The notes under the pieces were generated by a model, which worked only from the letters and a program-made list of their open reading frames with translations, was not told the origin of the DNA and made no database searches. The position numbers were made by a program, and so were the translations under genes. 64,000 bases of DNA from Rhodovastum atsumiense (lineage in GTDB: Bacteria; Pseudomonadota; Alphaproteobacteria; Acetobacterales; Acetobacteraceae): contig NZ_OW485601.1 in the NCBI RefSeq assembly GCF_937425535.1, positions 5,811,501 to 5,875,500 of the forward strand, written 5' to 3'. Positions 8,143 to 16,704 of the stretch are shown one piece after another (the stretch's first letter is position 1; the number at the start of each line of letters is the position of its first letter).

Positions 8143-9267
8143 ATGACCTCCACGCCGCTCAGCGTGCCACAGGCCAATCCCGGGGCCGGATACCGGGCCC
8201 TGAAACCGGAGATCGACGCCGCGATCCAACGCGCGCTCGCGTCGGGATGGTATGTCCTGGGCGAGGAAGGGCGCGGCTTCGAACGGGAGTTCGCCGCCTG
8301 GCTCGGCATCCCCCACGCCGTGGGCTGCGGCAACGGCACGGATGCGCTGGCACTCGCCCTGCGGGCCTTGGGCATCGGGCCGGGCTGCGCCGTGGCCACC
8401 GTGTCGCACACCGCGGTCGCCACCGTGGCGGCGATCGAGATGGCCGGCGCCACCCCGGTGCTGATCGATATCGATCCACGCCACTACACGATCGATCCGG
8501 TCGAGCTGGACACCGTGCTGGCCCATCCGCCGGCCGGCCTGCCGCCGATCCGGGCGGTGATCCCGGTGCATCTCTACGGGCAGGCCGCGGATCTCGATGC
8601 GATCGCCGCCACCTGCGACCGCCACGGCGCCGCCATGATCGAGGATTGCAGCCAGGCGCATGGCGCGACGTTGCACGGGCGCACGGTCGGGACCTTCGGA
8701 CAGGTCGCCTGTTTCTCGCTCTATCCCACGAAGAACCTGGGCGCGCTGGGCGATGGCGGGGTGATCGCGACCGCCGACACGGCCCTGGCCGAACGCCTCG
8801 CAGCCCTGCGCCAGTACGGCTGGCGCCGGCACTACATTTCGGAGGATATCGGCGTGAACAGCCGGCTCGACGAACTGCAGGCCGCGATCCTGCGCGCCAA
8901 GCTGCCGCATCTGCACGCGCAGAACGCCCGCCGCGCCGCCATCGCCGCCCGCTACGACGCAGCCCTGGCCGGCACGGCGATCACGCCGCCGGCACGCCGC
9001 CCCGAGGCCGGCCACGTCTTCCACCAATACGTCATCCGCGTGCCCGACCGCGCGGCCTTGCAGGCCCGGCTGCGCGAGCGCGGCATCGGTACGGGCGTGC
9101 ACTACCCGGTGCCGGTGCACCTGCAGGCGGCCTATTGCGGCCGCGTCGCCCTGGGACCCGCCGCCTGCCGCGAGAGCGAACGCGCCGCGGCCGAAGTGCT
9201 GAGCCTGCCGATGTATCCGGAACTGACGGATGCCCAGGTGGACCAGGTCTGCACGGCCCTGACATAG
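8143..9267 (+). CDS. DegT/DnrJ/EryC1/StrS-family PLP aminotransferase
   Basis: 374 aa. Fold-type I sugar aminotransferase: CGNGTDALALALRALGIGPG at the N-terminal PLP-phosphate region, EDCSQAHGAT for the ring-stacking Asp, and SLYPTKNLGALGDGG with the Schiff-base Lys. C-terminal GTGVHYPVPVHLQ is also family-typical. These enzymes move an amino group from glutamate to a keto-sugar nucleotide. Start ATG 8143 follows AAGAGGGCGATACC. It pairs with the epimerase directly upstream; no glycosyltransferase or flippase gene is adjacent. Confidence 0.9.
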   Translation: MTSTPLSVPQANPGAGYRALKPEIDAAIQRALASGWYVLGEEGRGFEREFAAWLGIPHAVGCGNGTDALALALRALGIGPGCAVATVSHTAVATVAAIEMAGATPVLIDIDPRHYTIDPVELDTVLAHPPAGLPPIRAVIPVHLYGQAADLDAIAATCDRHGAAMIEDCSQAHGATLHGRTVGTFGQVACFSLYPTKNLGALGDGGVIATADTALAERLAALRQYGWRRHYISEDIGVNSRLDELQAAILRAKLPHLHAQNARRAAIAARYDAALAGTAITPPARRPEAGHVFHQYVIRVPDRAALQARLRERGIGTGVHYPVPVHLQAAYCGRVALGPAACRESERAAAEVLSLPMYPELTDAQVDQVCTALT

Positions 9268-9414
9268 CGCGGGGCGTTGCCCCGCACCCGACCAGGGCTT
9301 CGCCCTGGACCGACCAAGGGCTTCGCCCTTGGAACCCATAAATTTCTGTGCCGCGCAGCGAGACTGGGATCCAAGGGCCTTGTGGCCCTTGGCAGGTCCA
9401 GGGCGGAGCCCTGG
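9268..9414. repeat. Composite hairpin repeat, copy A
   Basis: A chain of short perfect palindromes: GGGGCGTTGCCCC (9271-9283), CCAGGGCTTCGCCCTGG (9292-9308), CCAAGGGCTTCGCCCTTGG (9314-9332), then the tag TGCCGCGCAGCG (9349-9360), arms CCAAGGGCC/GGCCCTTGG (9371-9392) and CCAGGGCGGAGCCCTGG (9398-9414). Related copies occur at 21144, 34280, 39772, 50414 and 55606. Here it lies between convergent genes and probably terminates both. Confidence 0.75.
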
Positions 9415-9486
9415 CCTTTCAAACGCCAGGGGCGGAGGCGATCACTCGCCCCCGCCCCTGCTGTCGTCGTGTCCGCCTGAGAGCGC

Positions 9487-11574
9487 TTACGCGCTCTTCG
9501 CCATGATCTCGTCGGCGATGTTCCGCGGCACCGGCTCGTAGTGGTTGAACTGCATGGTGAAGGACGCGCGGCCCTTGGTCATGCTGCGCAGGTCGGAAAT
9601 GTAGCCGAACATTTCCTTCAGCGGCACGTGCGCGCGCACCATGACGGTGGAGCCGGCGCTCTCCTGGTTCTGGATCATGCCGCGGCGGCGGTTGAGGTCG
9701 CCCACCACGTCGCCGACATGGTCCTGCGGCGTGGTCACTTCCACGTCCATGATCGGCTCGAGGATGATCGGCCCGGCCTTCTTCATGCCTTCGCGGAAGC
9801 AGGCCTTGGCGGCGATTTCGAAGGCCAGCGCCGAGGAGTCGACGTCGTGGTACTTGCCGTCCACCAGGGTGTACTTGAAGTCCACCGTGGGGAAGCCGGC
9901 CAGCACGCCGGTGTCGGCCTGCATCTTGATGCCCTTCTCGACCGCCGGGATGTATTCCCGCGGCACCGAGCCGCCGACCACCTTGTTCTCGAACACCACG
10001 CCGCCGTTGCGTTCCTGCGGCTCGAAGATGATCTTCACCTCGGCGAACTGGCCGGAGCCGCCGGTCTGCTTCTTATGGGTGTAGACCTCGGTGTGCGACT
10101 TGCTGATGGTCTCGCGATAGGCCACCTGCGGCGCGCCGATATTCGCCTCGACGCCGTATTCACGCCTCAGGCGGTCGATGATGATCTCGAGATGCAGCTC
10201 GCCCATGCCGGAGAGGATGGTCTGGCCGGTCTCCTGGTCGGTGCGCAGGCGCAGGCTCGGATCCTCGCCGGCCAGCTTCTGCAGGCCGATCGTCATCTTC
10301 TCGACCGAGTCCTTGGTGCGCGGCTCGACCGAGATGTCGATCACCGGCACCGGGAAGGCCATGCGCTCCAGCACCACCGGATCGTCCTGCGAGGCGAGCG
10401 TGTCGCCCGTGCCGGTGTCCTTCAGGCCGACGAAGGCGGCGATGTCGCCGGCCTCGACTTCCTTGATCTCGGCGCGCTTGTCGGCATGCATCTGGAACAT
10501 GCGGCCGACGCGTTCCTTGTGGCCCTTGGTGGTGTTCAGCAGCGTGTCGCCGCTCTTCAGCGTGCCGGCATAGACGCGCACGAAGGTCAGCGTGCCGTAT
10601 TTGTCGTTGATGATCTTGAAGGCCAGACCGGCGAAGGATGCCTTCGGGTCGGCCTTGATGCGGCGGCGCAGGCTCTCGTCCTGCTCCTCCTCGCCTTCCT
10701 CGCCGGCGACGGCGATGCCCGGGACGTCCAGGGGGCTCGGCAGGTAGTCGAGCACGGCGTCGAGCAGCGGCTGCACGCCCTTGTTCTTGAAGGCGGTGCC
10801 GCACAGCACGGGGCGGAAGGCGCCGCTGATGGCGCCGGCCTTGATGCAGCGCTTCAGCGTGGCGACGGCGACGTCACCATGCTCGAAATATTCCTCCATC
10901 GCCGCGTCGTCCACCGACAGTGCGGTGTCGAGCAGGGTCTGGCGGTATTCCTTGGCCTTCTCTTCCAGATCCGCGGGGATCGGCTCGTCATGGTACTTGG
11001 CGCCGAGTTCGCCGCCTTCCCAGACGATGGCCTTCATCTCGACGAGGTCGACGACGCCCACGAAGCGGTCCTCGATGCCGATCGGCAGCTGCAGCGGCAG
11101 CGCCACGATATCGAGCTTTTCCTTCAGCGTGTCGAAGGCGCGGTAGAAATCGGCGCCGGTACGGTCAAGCTTGTTGATGAAAATGATGCGCGGGACGTTG
11201 TAGCGGTCGGCGAGACGCCAGTTGGTCTCGGACTGCGGCTGCACGCCGGCCACGCCCTCGATGATGAACACCGCGCCATCCAGCACGCGCAGCGAGCGGT
11301 TCACCTCGATGTTGAAGTCGATATGGCCAGGCGTGTCGATGATGTTGATGCGGTGGTCCTTCCACTCGCACGTCACCGCGGCGGACGTGATCGTGATGCC
11401 ACGCTCACGCTCCTGCTCCATGTAGTCGGTCGTGGTGTTGCCGTCATGCACCTCGCCGATCTTGTGTGACACGCCCGTGTAATAGAGAATGCGCTCGGTC
11501 GTGGTGGTCTTCCCCGCGTCGATATGCGCGGTGATCCCGATATTGCGAATCCTCTCAAGCGGCGTTCCGGACAC
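9487..11574 (-). CDS. fusA: Translation elongation factor G
   Basis: 695 aa, full length. GTP-binding P-loop AHIDAGKTT at residues 16-24, switch [10 protein letters not shown], and [10 protein letters not shown] (G4) are present, followed by the domain II-V sequence up to [17 protein letters not shown]. It translocates tRNA and mRNA on the ribosome. Start codon is GTG 11574 behind GGAGG. In many alphaproteobacteria fusA sits in the rpsL-rpsG-fusA-tuf operon; here it stands alone with a 346-bp upstream gap, so it has its own promoter. Confidence 0.97.
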   Translation of the reverse strand: MSGTPLERIRNIGITAHIDAGKTTTTERILYYTGVSHKIGEVHDGNTTTDYMEQERERGITITSAAVTCEWKDHRINIIDTPGHIDFNIEVNRSLRVLDGAVFIIEGVAGVQPQSETNWRLADRYNVPRIIFINKLDRTGADFYRAFDTLKEKLDIVALPLQLPIGIEDRFVGVVDLVEMKAIVWEGGELGAKYHDEPIPADLEEKAKEYRQTLLDTALSVDDAAMEEYFEHGDVAVATLKRCIKAGAISGAFRPVLCGTAFKNKGVQPLLDAVLDYLPSPLDVPGIAVAGEEGEEEQDESLRRRIKADPKASFAGLAFKIINDKYGTLTFVRVYAGTLKSGDTLLNTTKGHKERVGRMFQMHADKRAEIKEVEAGDIAAFVGLKDTGTGDTLASQDDPVVLERMAFPVPVIDISVEPRTKDSVEKMTIGLQKLAGEDPSLRLRTDQETGQTILSGMGELHLEIIIDRLRREYGVEANIGAPQVAYRETISKSHTEVYTHKKQTGGSGQFAEVKIIFEPQERNGGVVFENKVVGGSVPREYIPAVEKGIKMQADTGVLAGFPTVDFKYTLVDGKYHDVDSSALAFEIAAKACFREGMKKAGPIILEPIMDVEVTTPQDHVGDVVGDLNRRRGMIQNQESAGSTVMVRAHVPLKEMFGYISDLRSMTKGRASFTMQFNHYEPVPRNIADEIMAKSA

Positions 11575-11920
11575 GGCAAACCTCCATTAGCCCATCGGGC
11601 ACAACCAACGACGGGCGCGGAGAGGCTTCCGCCCCTCGCGCCCGTCGGTGTCCGGCCCCACGAGCCGGTGCGATGTGGACCGTCAAATGCCCTCCTGCAC
11701 GCCGATTTGCAAGGGCCGCGTGAGGGTTGCGCCGCATGGTTGTCGCATGGCTGCACGGCATCGTGCCGGCGTCCTGTGCCGCCGGCCGCATTGTCGTGCG
11801 AAACCGTTTCGTGGCGGGCCCGACCCGCCTTGCGCTGGAATATGGGCATGGACATGCGCGCTTTCCATGCCCCGGTTCGCGTTGGCCCGGGACGGCGGGG
11901 CGGCGAGCCTCTGTGGCGGG
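11575..11920. other. Gap upstream of fusA with a large GC hairpin
   Basis: I see no gene in these 346 bp. A strong imperfect inverted repeat at 11610-11646 (arms GACGGGCGCGGAGAGG and CCCCTCGCGCCCGTC) lies about 35 bp before the fusA start and would fall in its 5' leader. It could be a terminator for readthrough from the gene upstream, or a leader structure. No promoter is obvious. Confidence 0.45.
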
Positions 11921-12718
11921 TTACTGCGGAGCCGGCCCGTCCGCCGGCGCCACGGCGCGGCCGCGCAGGCGGTAGGCCAGCAGTCCCAGCCACTCATGCG
12001 CGGCCGAATCCAGCAATTCCAGCCGGTCGGCCAGTTCCAGCGACAGCCGCCAGGCGAAATGCCGCCGCGTCCGATAGGCCGAGGGCCACGGCTCCACCTC
12101 CCAGCCGGCCGCGCGGAAGGTCGCGACCGCGCGCGGCATGTGCAGGGCCGAGGTCACCAGCAGCCAGGTCTCGCCCGGCCGGGGCCGCACCAGATCCCGG
12201 GTGAGCACCGCGTTTTCCCAGGTGTTGTCGGAGGCCGCCTCGTAGACGACCCGATCGGCCAGTCCGAAATCGGCGAAGAACAGCCGTGCCGCGTCCGCTT
12301 CCGTGGTGCCGCCCGGCGTCATCCACCCCATGCCGCCGGTGAACACCAGCCGCGCCTCGGGATGCTGCCGGGCCAACGCGACGAAGGTGGTCATGCGCTC
12401 GGCGGCGGAATTGAGGCCGGGGGTGCCACGGTCCCCGGCGATCCAGGGCCGTACCGCGCCGCCGAGCACCACGATTCCGTCCACCCTGGCCGGCGCCTCG
12501 TGCCGCTGTGGGTACCAGTCCTCGAGCGGCCGGGCGATCCACTGGTCGACCGGCAGCGCCAGCAGCAGCGCCTGGCAGCCGATGCCGCTCACCAGCAGCA
12601 CGCGCGCCAGGATGGCCCGCCGGGCGAACAGACAGACCAGCCCGGCCAGGGCGATGAGCGTGAGGGCCACGCTCGGGCGGGCGAGCGCGTTGGCGAGGTA
12701 ACCCAGGAAGGCTGACAT
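11921..12718 (-). CDS. YdcF/ElyC/SanA-type DUF218 membrane protein
   Basis: 265 aa. Two N-terminal membrane helices (about residues 14-32 and 35-55) precede the DUF218 domain, which begins with DGIVVLGGAV and contains RLVFTGGMG, E-A-S-DNTWENAV and LVTSALHMPRAV, all typical of the family. Members act in cell-envelope metabolism (lipid carrier and peptidoglycan related), but the reaction is not settled. ATG 12718 is chosen because the first membrane helix starts just after it. It is divergent from the ROK-type gene. Confidence 0.83.
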   Translation of the reverse strand: MSAFLGYLANALARPSVALTLIALAGLVCLFARRAILARVLLVSGIGCQALLLALPVDQWIARPLEDWYPQRHEAPARVDGIVVLGGAVRPWIAGDRGTPGLNSAAERMTTFVALARQHPEARLVFTGGMGWMTPGGTTEADAARLFFADFGLADRVVYEAASDNTWENAVLTRDLVRPRPGETWLLVTSALHMPRAVATFRAAGWEVEPWPSAYRTRRHFAWRLSLELADRLELLDSAAHEWLGLLAYRLRGRAVAPADGPAPQ

Positions 12719-12818
12719 GGCCGGGACATAGCACCACCCGCGCGCCGGGTGAATCTCCATCGGCAACGATGCCCCCGGCGCATGCAACCCGAGGCTCCGC
12801 CCGCCGTTGGCCCGGGCA

Positions 12819-13889
12819 ATGCCGTCCTCAACATCAGGCGATCCGGCGTCACCGATCGCCACGCATGGCGGATCGGTCCTGCCCGCCGTCTGCGTCGATG
12901 CCTACAACGCCGAGCTGCGCAGCGACGAGGGCTTCCTCGGCGACCGCGCCAGCCGCGGCGCGTTCCGCGACACGCTGGAGTCCTGGCGGGAGCGGCTGCG
13001 GACCGCCGGCGAGGATCCCTTCGGCGACACCCCCACCGAAACCATCGGCAAGTCCACGCTCGATCGCGTGCTTGCGGACGGCGACCCCAATGCCGCCGGC
13101 GTCGTGCAGGCCGCCATCGAGGCGTTCGCGCAGGAATTCGCCGGCGTGATCCGCCACCTGCTGCGCACGCCCGACTGGCAGGGCACCCCGCGCATCGTGG
13201 TCGGCGGCGGGCTGCGCGGGGGACGAATCGGCGAGCTGGTGATCGGCCGGACCGCCGTGCTGCTGAAGGGCGAGCGCTGCGAGGTCGACCTGCTGCCGAT
13301 CCGCCACGATCCCGACGAGGCCGGCTTGATCGGCTGCGCGCACCTCGCCCCGACCTGGCTGTTCGCCGGGCATGACAGCATCCTGGGCGTCGATATCGGC
13401 GGCACCAACATCCGCGCCGGGCTGGTGGAGCTGCGGCTGGACCGGGGCCCCGACCTCGCCCGCACCCGGGTGCGCGAGCCGCTGCTGTGGCGGCACCGCA
13501 AGGACCAGCCGGGCCGCGAGCAGGCAGTGGAACGGCTGGCGGAGATGCTGCGGACGCTGATCGAGCGCGCCCACAAGAAGAAGCAGATGCTCGCGCCGTT
13601 CATCGGCATTGGCTGCCCCGGCCTGATCCGGCCGGATGGCAGGATCGCCCGTGGCGGCCAGAACCTTCCCGGCGATTGGGAGGCGGAGGACTTCAACCTG
13701 CCGGCGCGGCTGCGCGAAGCAATCCCGGCGATCGGCAGCCACGAGACGGTGTGCCTGCTGCACAACGATGCCGTGGTGCAGGGGCTGTCGGAGGCGCCCT
13801 TCATGCGCGACGTGCCGCAGTGGGGGGTGCTGACCATCGGCACCGGGCTCGGCAATGCCCGCTTCACCAATCGCCCCCGTCCCCCCTGA
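12819..13889 (+). CDS. ROK-family kinase-like protein with swapped halves
   Basis: 356 aa from ATG 12819 (TTG 12807 also in frame). The nucleotide-binding DIGGTN that opens a normal ROK kinase is at residues 192-197, followed by GIGCPGLI, QNLPGDWE, HNDAVVQG and finally GTGLGNARF, where the protein ends. The segment that should come next in ROK proteins instead lies in front: RIVVGGGLRGGRIGELVIG and DPDEAGLIGCAHLA (residues about 125-177) match the ROK C-terminal IVLGGG and AGLIGAA motifs. Thus all parts of the actin-like fold are present in permuted order. Sugar specificity unknown. I recall similar proteins in other alphaproteobacteria, so it is not an assembly error. Confidence 0.78.
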   Translation: MPSSTSGDPASPIATHGGSVLPAVCVDAYNAELRSDEGFLGDRASRGAFRDTLESWRERLRTAGEDPFGDTPTETIGKSTLDRVLADGDPNAAGVVQAAIEAFAQEFAGVIRHLLRTPDWQGTPRIVVGGGLRGGRIGELVIGRTAVLLKGERCEVDLLPIRHDPDEAGLIGCAHLAPTWLFAGHDSILGVDIGGTNIRAGLVELRLDRGPDLARTRVREPLLWRHRKDQPGREQAVERLAEMLRTLIERAHKKKQMLAPFIGIGCPGLIRPDGRIARGGQNLPGDWEAEDFNLPARLREAIPAIGSHETVCLLHNDAVVQGLSEAPFMRDVPQWGVLTIGTGLGNARFTNRPRPP

Positions 13890-13894
13890 AGGTG

Positions 13895-14950
13895 CTACGG
13901 CCGCGCTGTTGGCACGAAGCGCTGCACCCGCCGGCCGGCATCGACTTCGGTCGTGAACACGTCTCCCCGGCTGTCCACGGCGATGTTGTGCAGCCAGTGG
14001 AACTGCCCCGGCTGCCGCCCCGGCCGGCCGAAGGCGCCGAGCACCGTGCCGTCGGCGCGGCGGAGGATGTGCACCTGCCCGTTGCCGCCATCGGCATCCA
14101 GCAGGAAGCTTTGCGCCGCGTCCGGCCACACGCCCAGGTCCCACACGCTGCCCAGGCCGCGCGTCGCCGGTGCGATCCGCCATTCGGCCACGAAGGTGCC
14201 GTCGTGGCGGAACACCTGCACGCGGTCGTTCTGCCGGTCGCACACATAGACCAGCCCATCGCGGGCGAGCTTCACGCAATGCACGGGATTGCCGAAATTC
14301 GACGAGGGCGCCGCCGCCGGGTCGTAGCTGCGCCGCTGGTCGACGGGACGACGGCCATAGGCGCCCCAATGCCGCCGGTAGGCACCGGTTTCGGCGTCGA
14401 AGACGATGACACGGTGGTTGCCGTAGCCATCGGCGACATAGACCTCGTTGGCCTCGATATCGACCGCGACATCGGCGGGGCGCGCCAGCCGGGTGACGTC
14501 GTTGCTGTCGACCTTGCCGCCGGGATGGCCGATCTGCAGGACGAAGCGCCCGTCAGCGGTGAATTTCAGCACCTGCCCGTCCTGCGGGCCGTTGCCGCCG
14601 AGCCAGACGAAGCCCCGCGGATCGACATGGACGCCGTGCTCGTTGCCGAACCAGTCATAGCGCGGCCCCTGCCCGCGCCATGGCCCGCCCCAGGCCTGCA
14701 GCAGCCTGCCCTCGGGATCGAATTCGATCACCGGCGGCGCGGCCGGCTGGCCGGCCGGGACGCTATGGGGGCGGTGGATGATCCAGACATGGTCGCGCGC
14801 ATCGGTCGCGACCCCCGACACCTCGCCCAGCACCCAGCCATGCGGCAGCGGCTTCGGCCAGGACGGGTCGACCTGCAGATGCGGGGCCTCCGCCGCCCGG
14901 GCGCCGGCACCGAGCAGCAGCACCATGAACAGGATCAGAAAATGTCGCAT
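13895..14950 (-). CDS. Exported NHL-repeat six-bladed beta-propeller protein
   Basis: 351 aa. An N-terminal signal peptide (RHFLILFMVLLLGAGARA) is followed by repeated blades of the NHL type: GVATDARDHVWIIHRP, GVHVDPRGFVWLGGN, DVAVDIEANEVYVADGYGNHRV, CVKLARDGLVYVCDRQNDRV and NIAVDSRGDVFTTEV. Its blades resemble those of peptidylglycine alpha-amidating lyase-like proteins. It lies 20 bp after hyuB on the same strand, so it is probably the last gene of the hydantoinase operon, and it ends only 5 bp from the convergent ROK gene. Function unknown. Confidence 0.8.
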   Translation of the reverse strand: MRHFLILFMVLLLGAGARAAEAPHLQVDPSWPKPLPHGWVLGEVSGVATDARDHVWIIHRPHSVPAGQPAAPPVIEFDPEGRLLQAWGGPWRGQGPRYDWFGNEHGVHVDPRGFVWLGGNGPQDGQVLKFTADGRFVLQIGHPGGKVDSNDVTRLARPADVAVDIEANEVYVADGYGNHRVIVFDAETGAYRRHWGAYGRRPVDQRRSYDPAAAPSSNFGNPVHCVKLARDGLVYVCDRQNDRVQVFRHDGTFVAEWRIAPATRGLGSVWDLGVWPDAAQSFLLDADGGNGQVHILRRADGTVLGAFGRPGRQPGQFHWLHNIAVDSRGDVFTTEVDAGRRVQRFVPTARP

Positions 14951-14970
14951 GGGCCTTCCCAAACGATGCC

Positions 14971-16704
14971 CTACACCCCGCCACGCAGCCGCGCCGTCGC
15001 CGCCGCATCGATCCGCCCCTCGGCATCGACCGCCACGCCGTAGGCATCGCGGGCGACGTCCGGGCTGATCACGCCGTCGCGCAGGTCGCGTTGCACCAAT
15101 GCAGGGTCGCGCGCGCGCGGGTCGCCCATGCCGCCGCCGCCCGGCAGCAGCAGCAGCAGGCGGTCATTGTCCGGAATGACCTGGAAGCCCTTGGGCCGCA
15201 GCCGTGTGCCGGATTTCAGCATCACCACGCCCGGCGCGCCGTCGCCGCCGCCCTCGCGGCCCTTCGCCGGGTGGCCGACGCGATCGAAGACGGCATTCAC
15301 CGCGAATTCCAGCTCGCCCTTGGTGCCGATCTCCATCACCTGCCCGCATCCGCCACGGGTCCGCCCGGGACCGGCGCTGTCGGAGCGCAATTCCTTCTTC
15401 CAGAAGATCACCGGCGCCACGTTCTCGGTCGCCTCCACCGGCATGGTCCGCACGCCCGAGGGGAAGGCGGTGCCGTCCAGCCCGTCCGCCGTGGGCCGCG
15501 CGCCAGTGCCGCCGGAATTGAAGGTGATGACCTCGAAATCGGCCACCACCCGACGGTTGGCGCGCGCCTGGCCGGAAACCTGCGCGCCGCCCCGCAGCGG
15601 CGGGTTCCACAGGCAGGAACTGCCCTCGGCGGCGACGCGATCCGGCACCACCTGGTGCAGGCAGCCCATCATCAGGTCGGGCAGCAACTGCCCGATCACG
15701 TGCCGCACCGCCACCGGCGAGGGCCGCGGTGCGTTCAGGATGCAGCCGTCCGGGATCTTCATGCGGAAGGGCGCCAGCGAGGCCCAGTTGTTCGGCACTT
15801 CGGGCGCCACCACCACCTTGATGCCGAAGCAGGCATAGGCCCGGCAATAGGCGGGGGGCACGTTGATGCCACGCTGCGACAGGCCGGAAGTGCCGGCGAA
15901 ATCCACCTCGATCGCGTCGGGCAGGATGGTCATGGCGGCGCGCAGCGTCACCGGTTCCTCGTAGCCGTCGCTGCAGATCGCGGCGGCGAAGGTGCCGTGG
16001 CCCAGCCTGGCGATCTCGGCCAGCGTGGCCCGCCGGCTGCTGTCGAAGATGAATTCCGCCAGCGCGTCGAGATCCTCGAGCGCGAACTCGTCCATCATCC
16101 CCGCGAGCCGCCGCGCCCCGGCGTCGTTGCAGGCGCACAGCGAATAGATGTCGCCTTCCAGCTCCACCGGCAGCCGGGATCCCGCGCGGACGAAATCGAA
16201 GAAGGTCTCGTTCGGCCGGCCCTGGTCAAAGCATTTGACGATCGGGATGTACAGCCCTTCCTCGAAGACGCTGCGCCCGTCCGGCCCCATGCCGAGCCCG
16301 CCGACATCGATGACATGGGCGGTGTTGGCGAACAGCCCGACCATGCGGCCGCGATGGAAGGCCGGCGACACCACCGTCAGGTCGTGCAGGTGCCCGGTTC
16401 CGAGCCACGGATCGTTGGTGATGTAGTGATCGCCCGGACGCATGGTCGCGGCCGGGAACTTGGCCAGGAAATGCCCGACGCTCTCCATCATCGAGTTGAC
16501 GTGGCCGGGCGTGCCGGTCACCGCCTGCGCCAGCATCCGTCCCTGCAGATCGAAGATGCCGGCGGAGAGATCCCCCGCCTCGCGCACGGTGGTGGAGAAG
16601 GCGGTGCGGATCATGGTCTGCGCCTGCTCCTCGACCACGGCGATCAGGCGGTTCCACATCACCTGCCGGCGGATGCCGGCCAGAGCGCCATCCAGCGGTG
16701 CCAT
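14971..16704 (-). CDS. hyuB: Hydantoinase/oxoprolinase subunit B
   Basis: 577 aa, normal for HyuB/5-oxoprolinase beta. Family segments seen: RTAFSTTVREAGDLSAGIFD, HVNSMMESV, GDHYITNDPWLGTGHLHDLTVVSP, DFAGTSGLSQRGINVP and VFDRVGHPAKGREGG near the C-terminus. With HyuA it hydrolyses N-methylhydantoins, 5-oxoproline or related amide rings with ATP; substrate cannot be fixed. Its ATG shares a base with the hyuA stop (TGATG), so the two are translationally coupled. Confidence 0.9.
   Translation of the reverse strand: MAPLDGALAGIRRQVMWNRLIAVVEEQAQTMIRTAFSTTVREAGDLSAGIFDLQGRMLAQAVTGTPGHVNSMMESVGHFLAKFPAATMRPGDHYITNDPWLGTGHLHDLTVVSPAFHRGRMVGLFANTAHVIDVGGLGMGPDGRSVFEEGLYIPIVKCFDQGRPNETFFDFVRAGSRLPVELEGDIYSLCACNDAGARRLAGMMDEFALEDLDALAEFIFDSSRRATLAEIARLGHGTFAAAICSDGYEEPVTLRAAMTILPDAIEVDFAGTSGLSQRGINVPPAYCRAYACFGIKVVVAPEVPNNWASLAPFRMKIPDGCILNAPRPSPVAVRHVIGQLLPDLMMGCLHQVVPDRVAAEGSSCLWNPPLRGGAQVSGQARANRRVVADFEVITFNSGGTGARPTADGLDGTAFPSGVRTMPVEATENVAPVIFWKKELRSDSAGPGRTRGGCGQVMEIGTKGELEFAVNAVFDRVGHPAKGREGGGDGAPGVVMLKSGTRLRPKGFQVIPDNDRLLLLLPGGGGMGDPRARDPALVQRDLRDGVISPDVARDAYGVAVDAEGRIDAAATARLRGGV

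Noticed and set aside
9541-11469. A 642-codon plus-strand reading frame opposite fusA
   Set aside because: It is a GC-rich antisense shadow: composition is His/Asp/Val-rich, no domain is recognisable, and the minus strand carries a complete EF-G.
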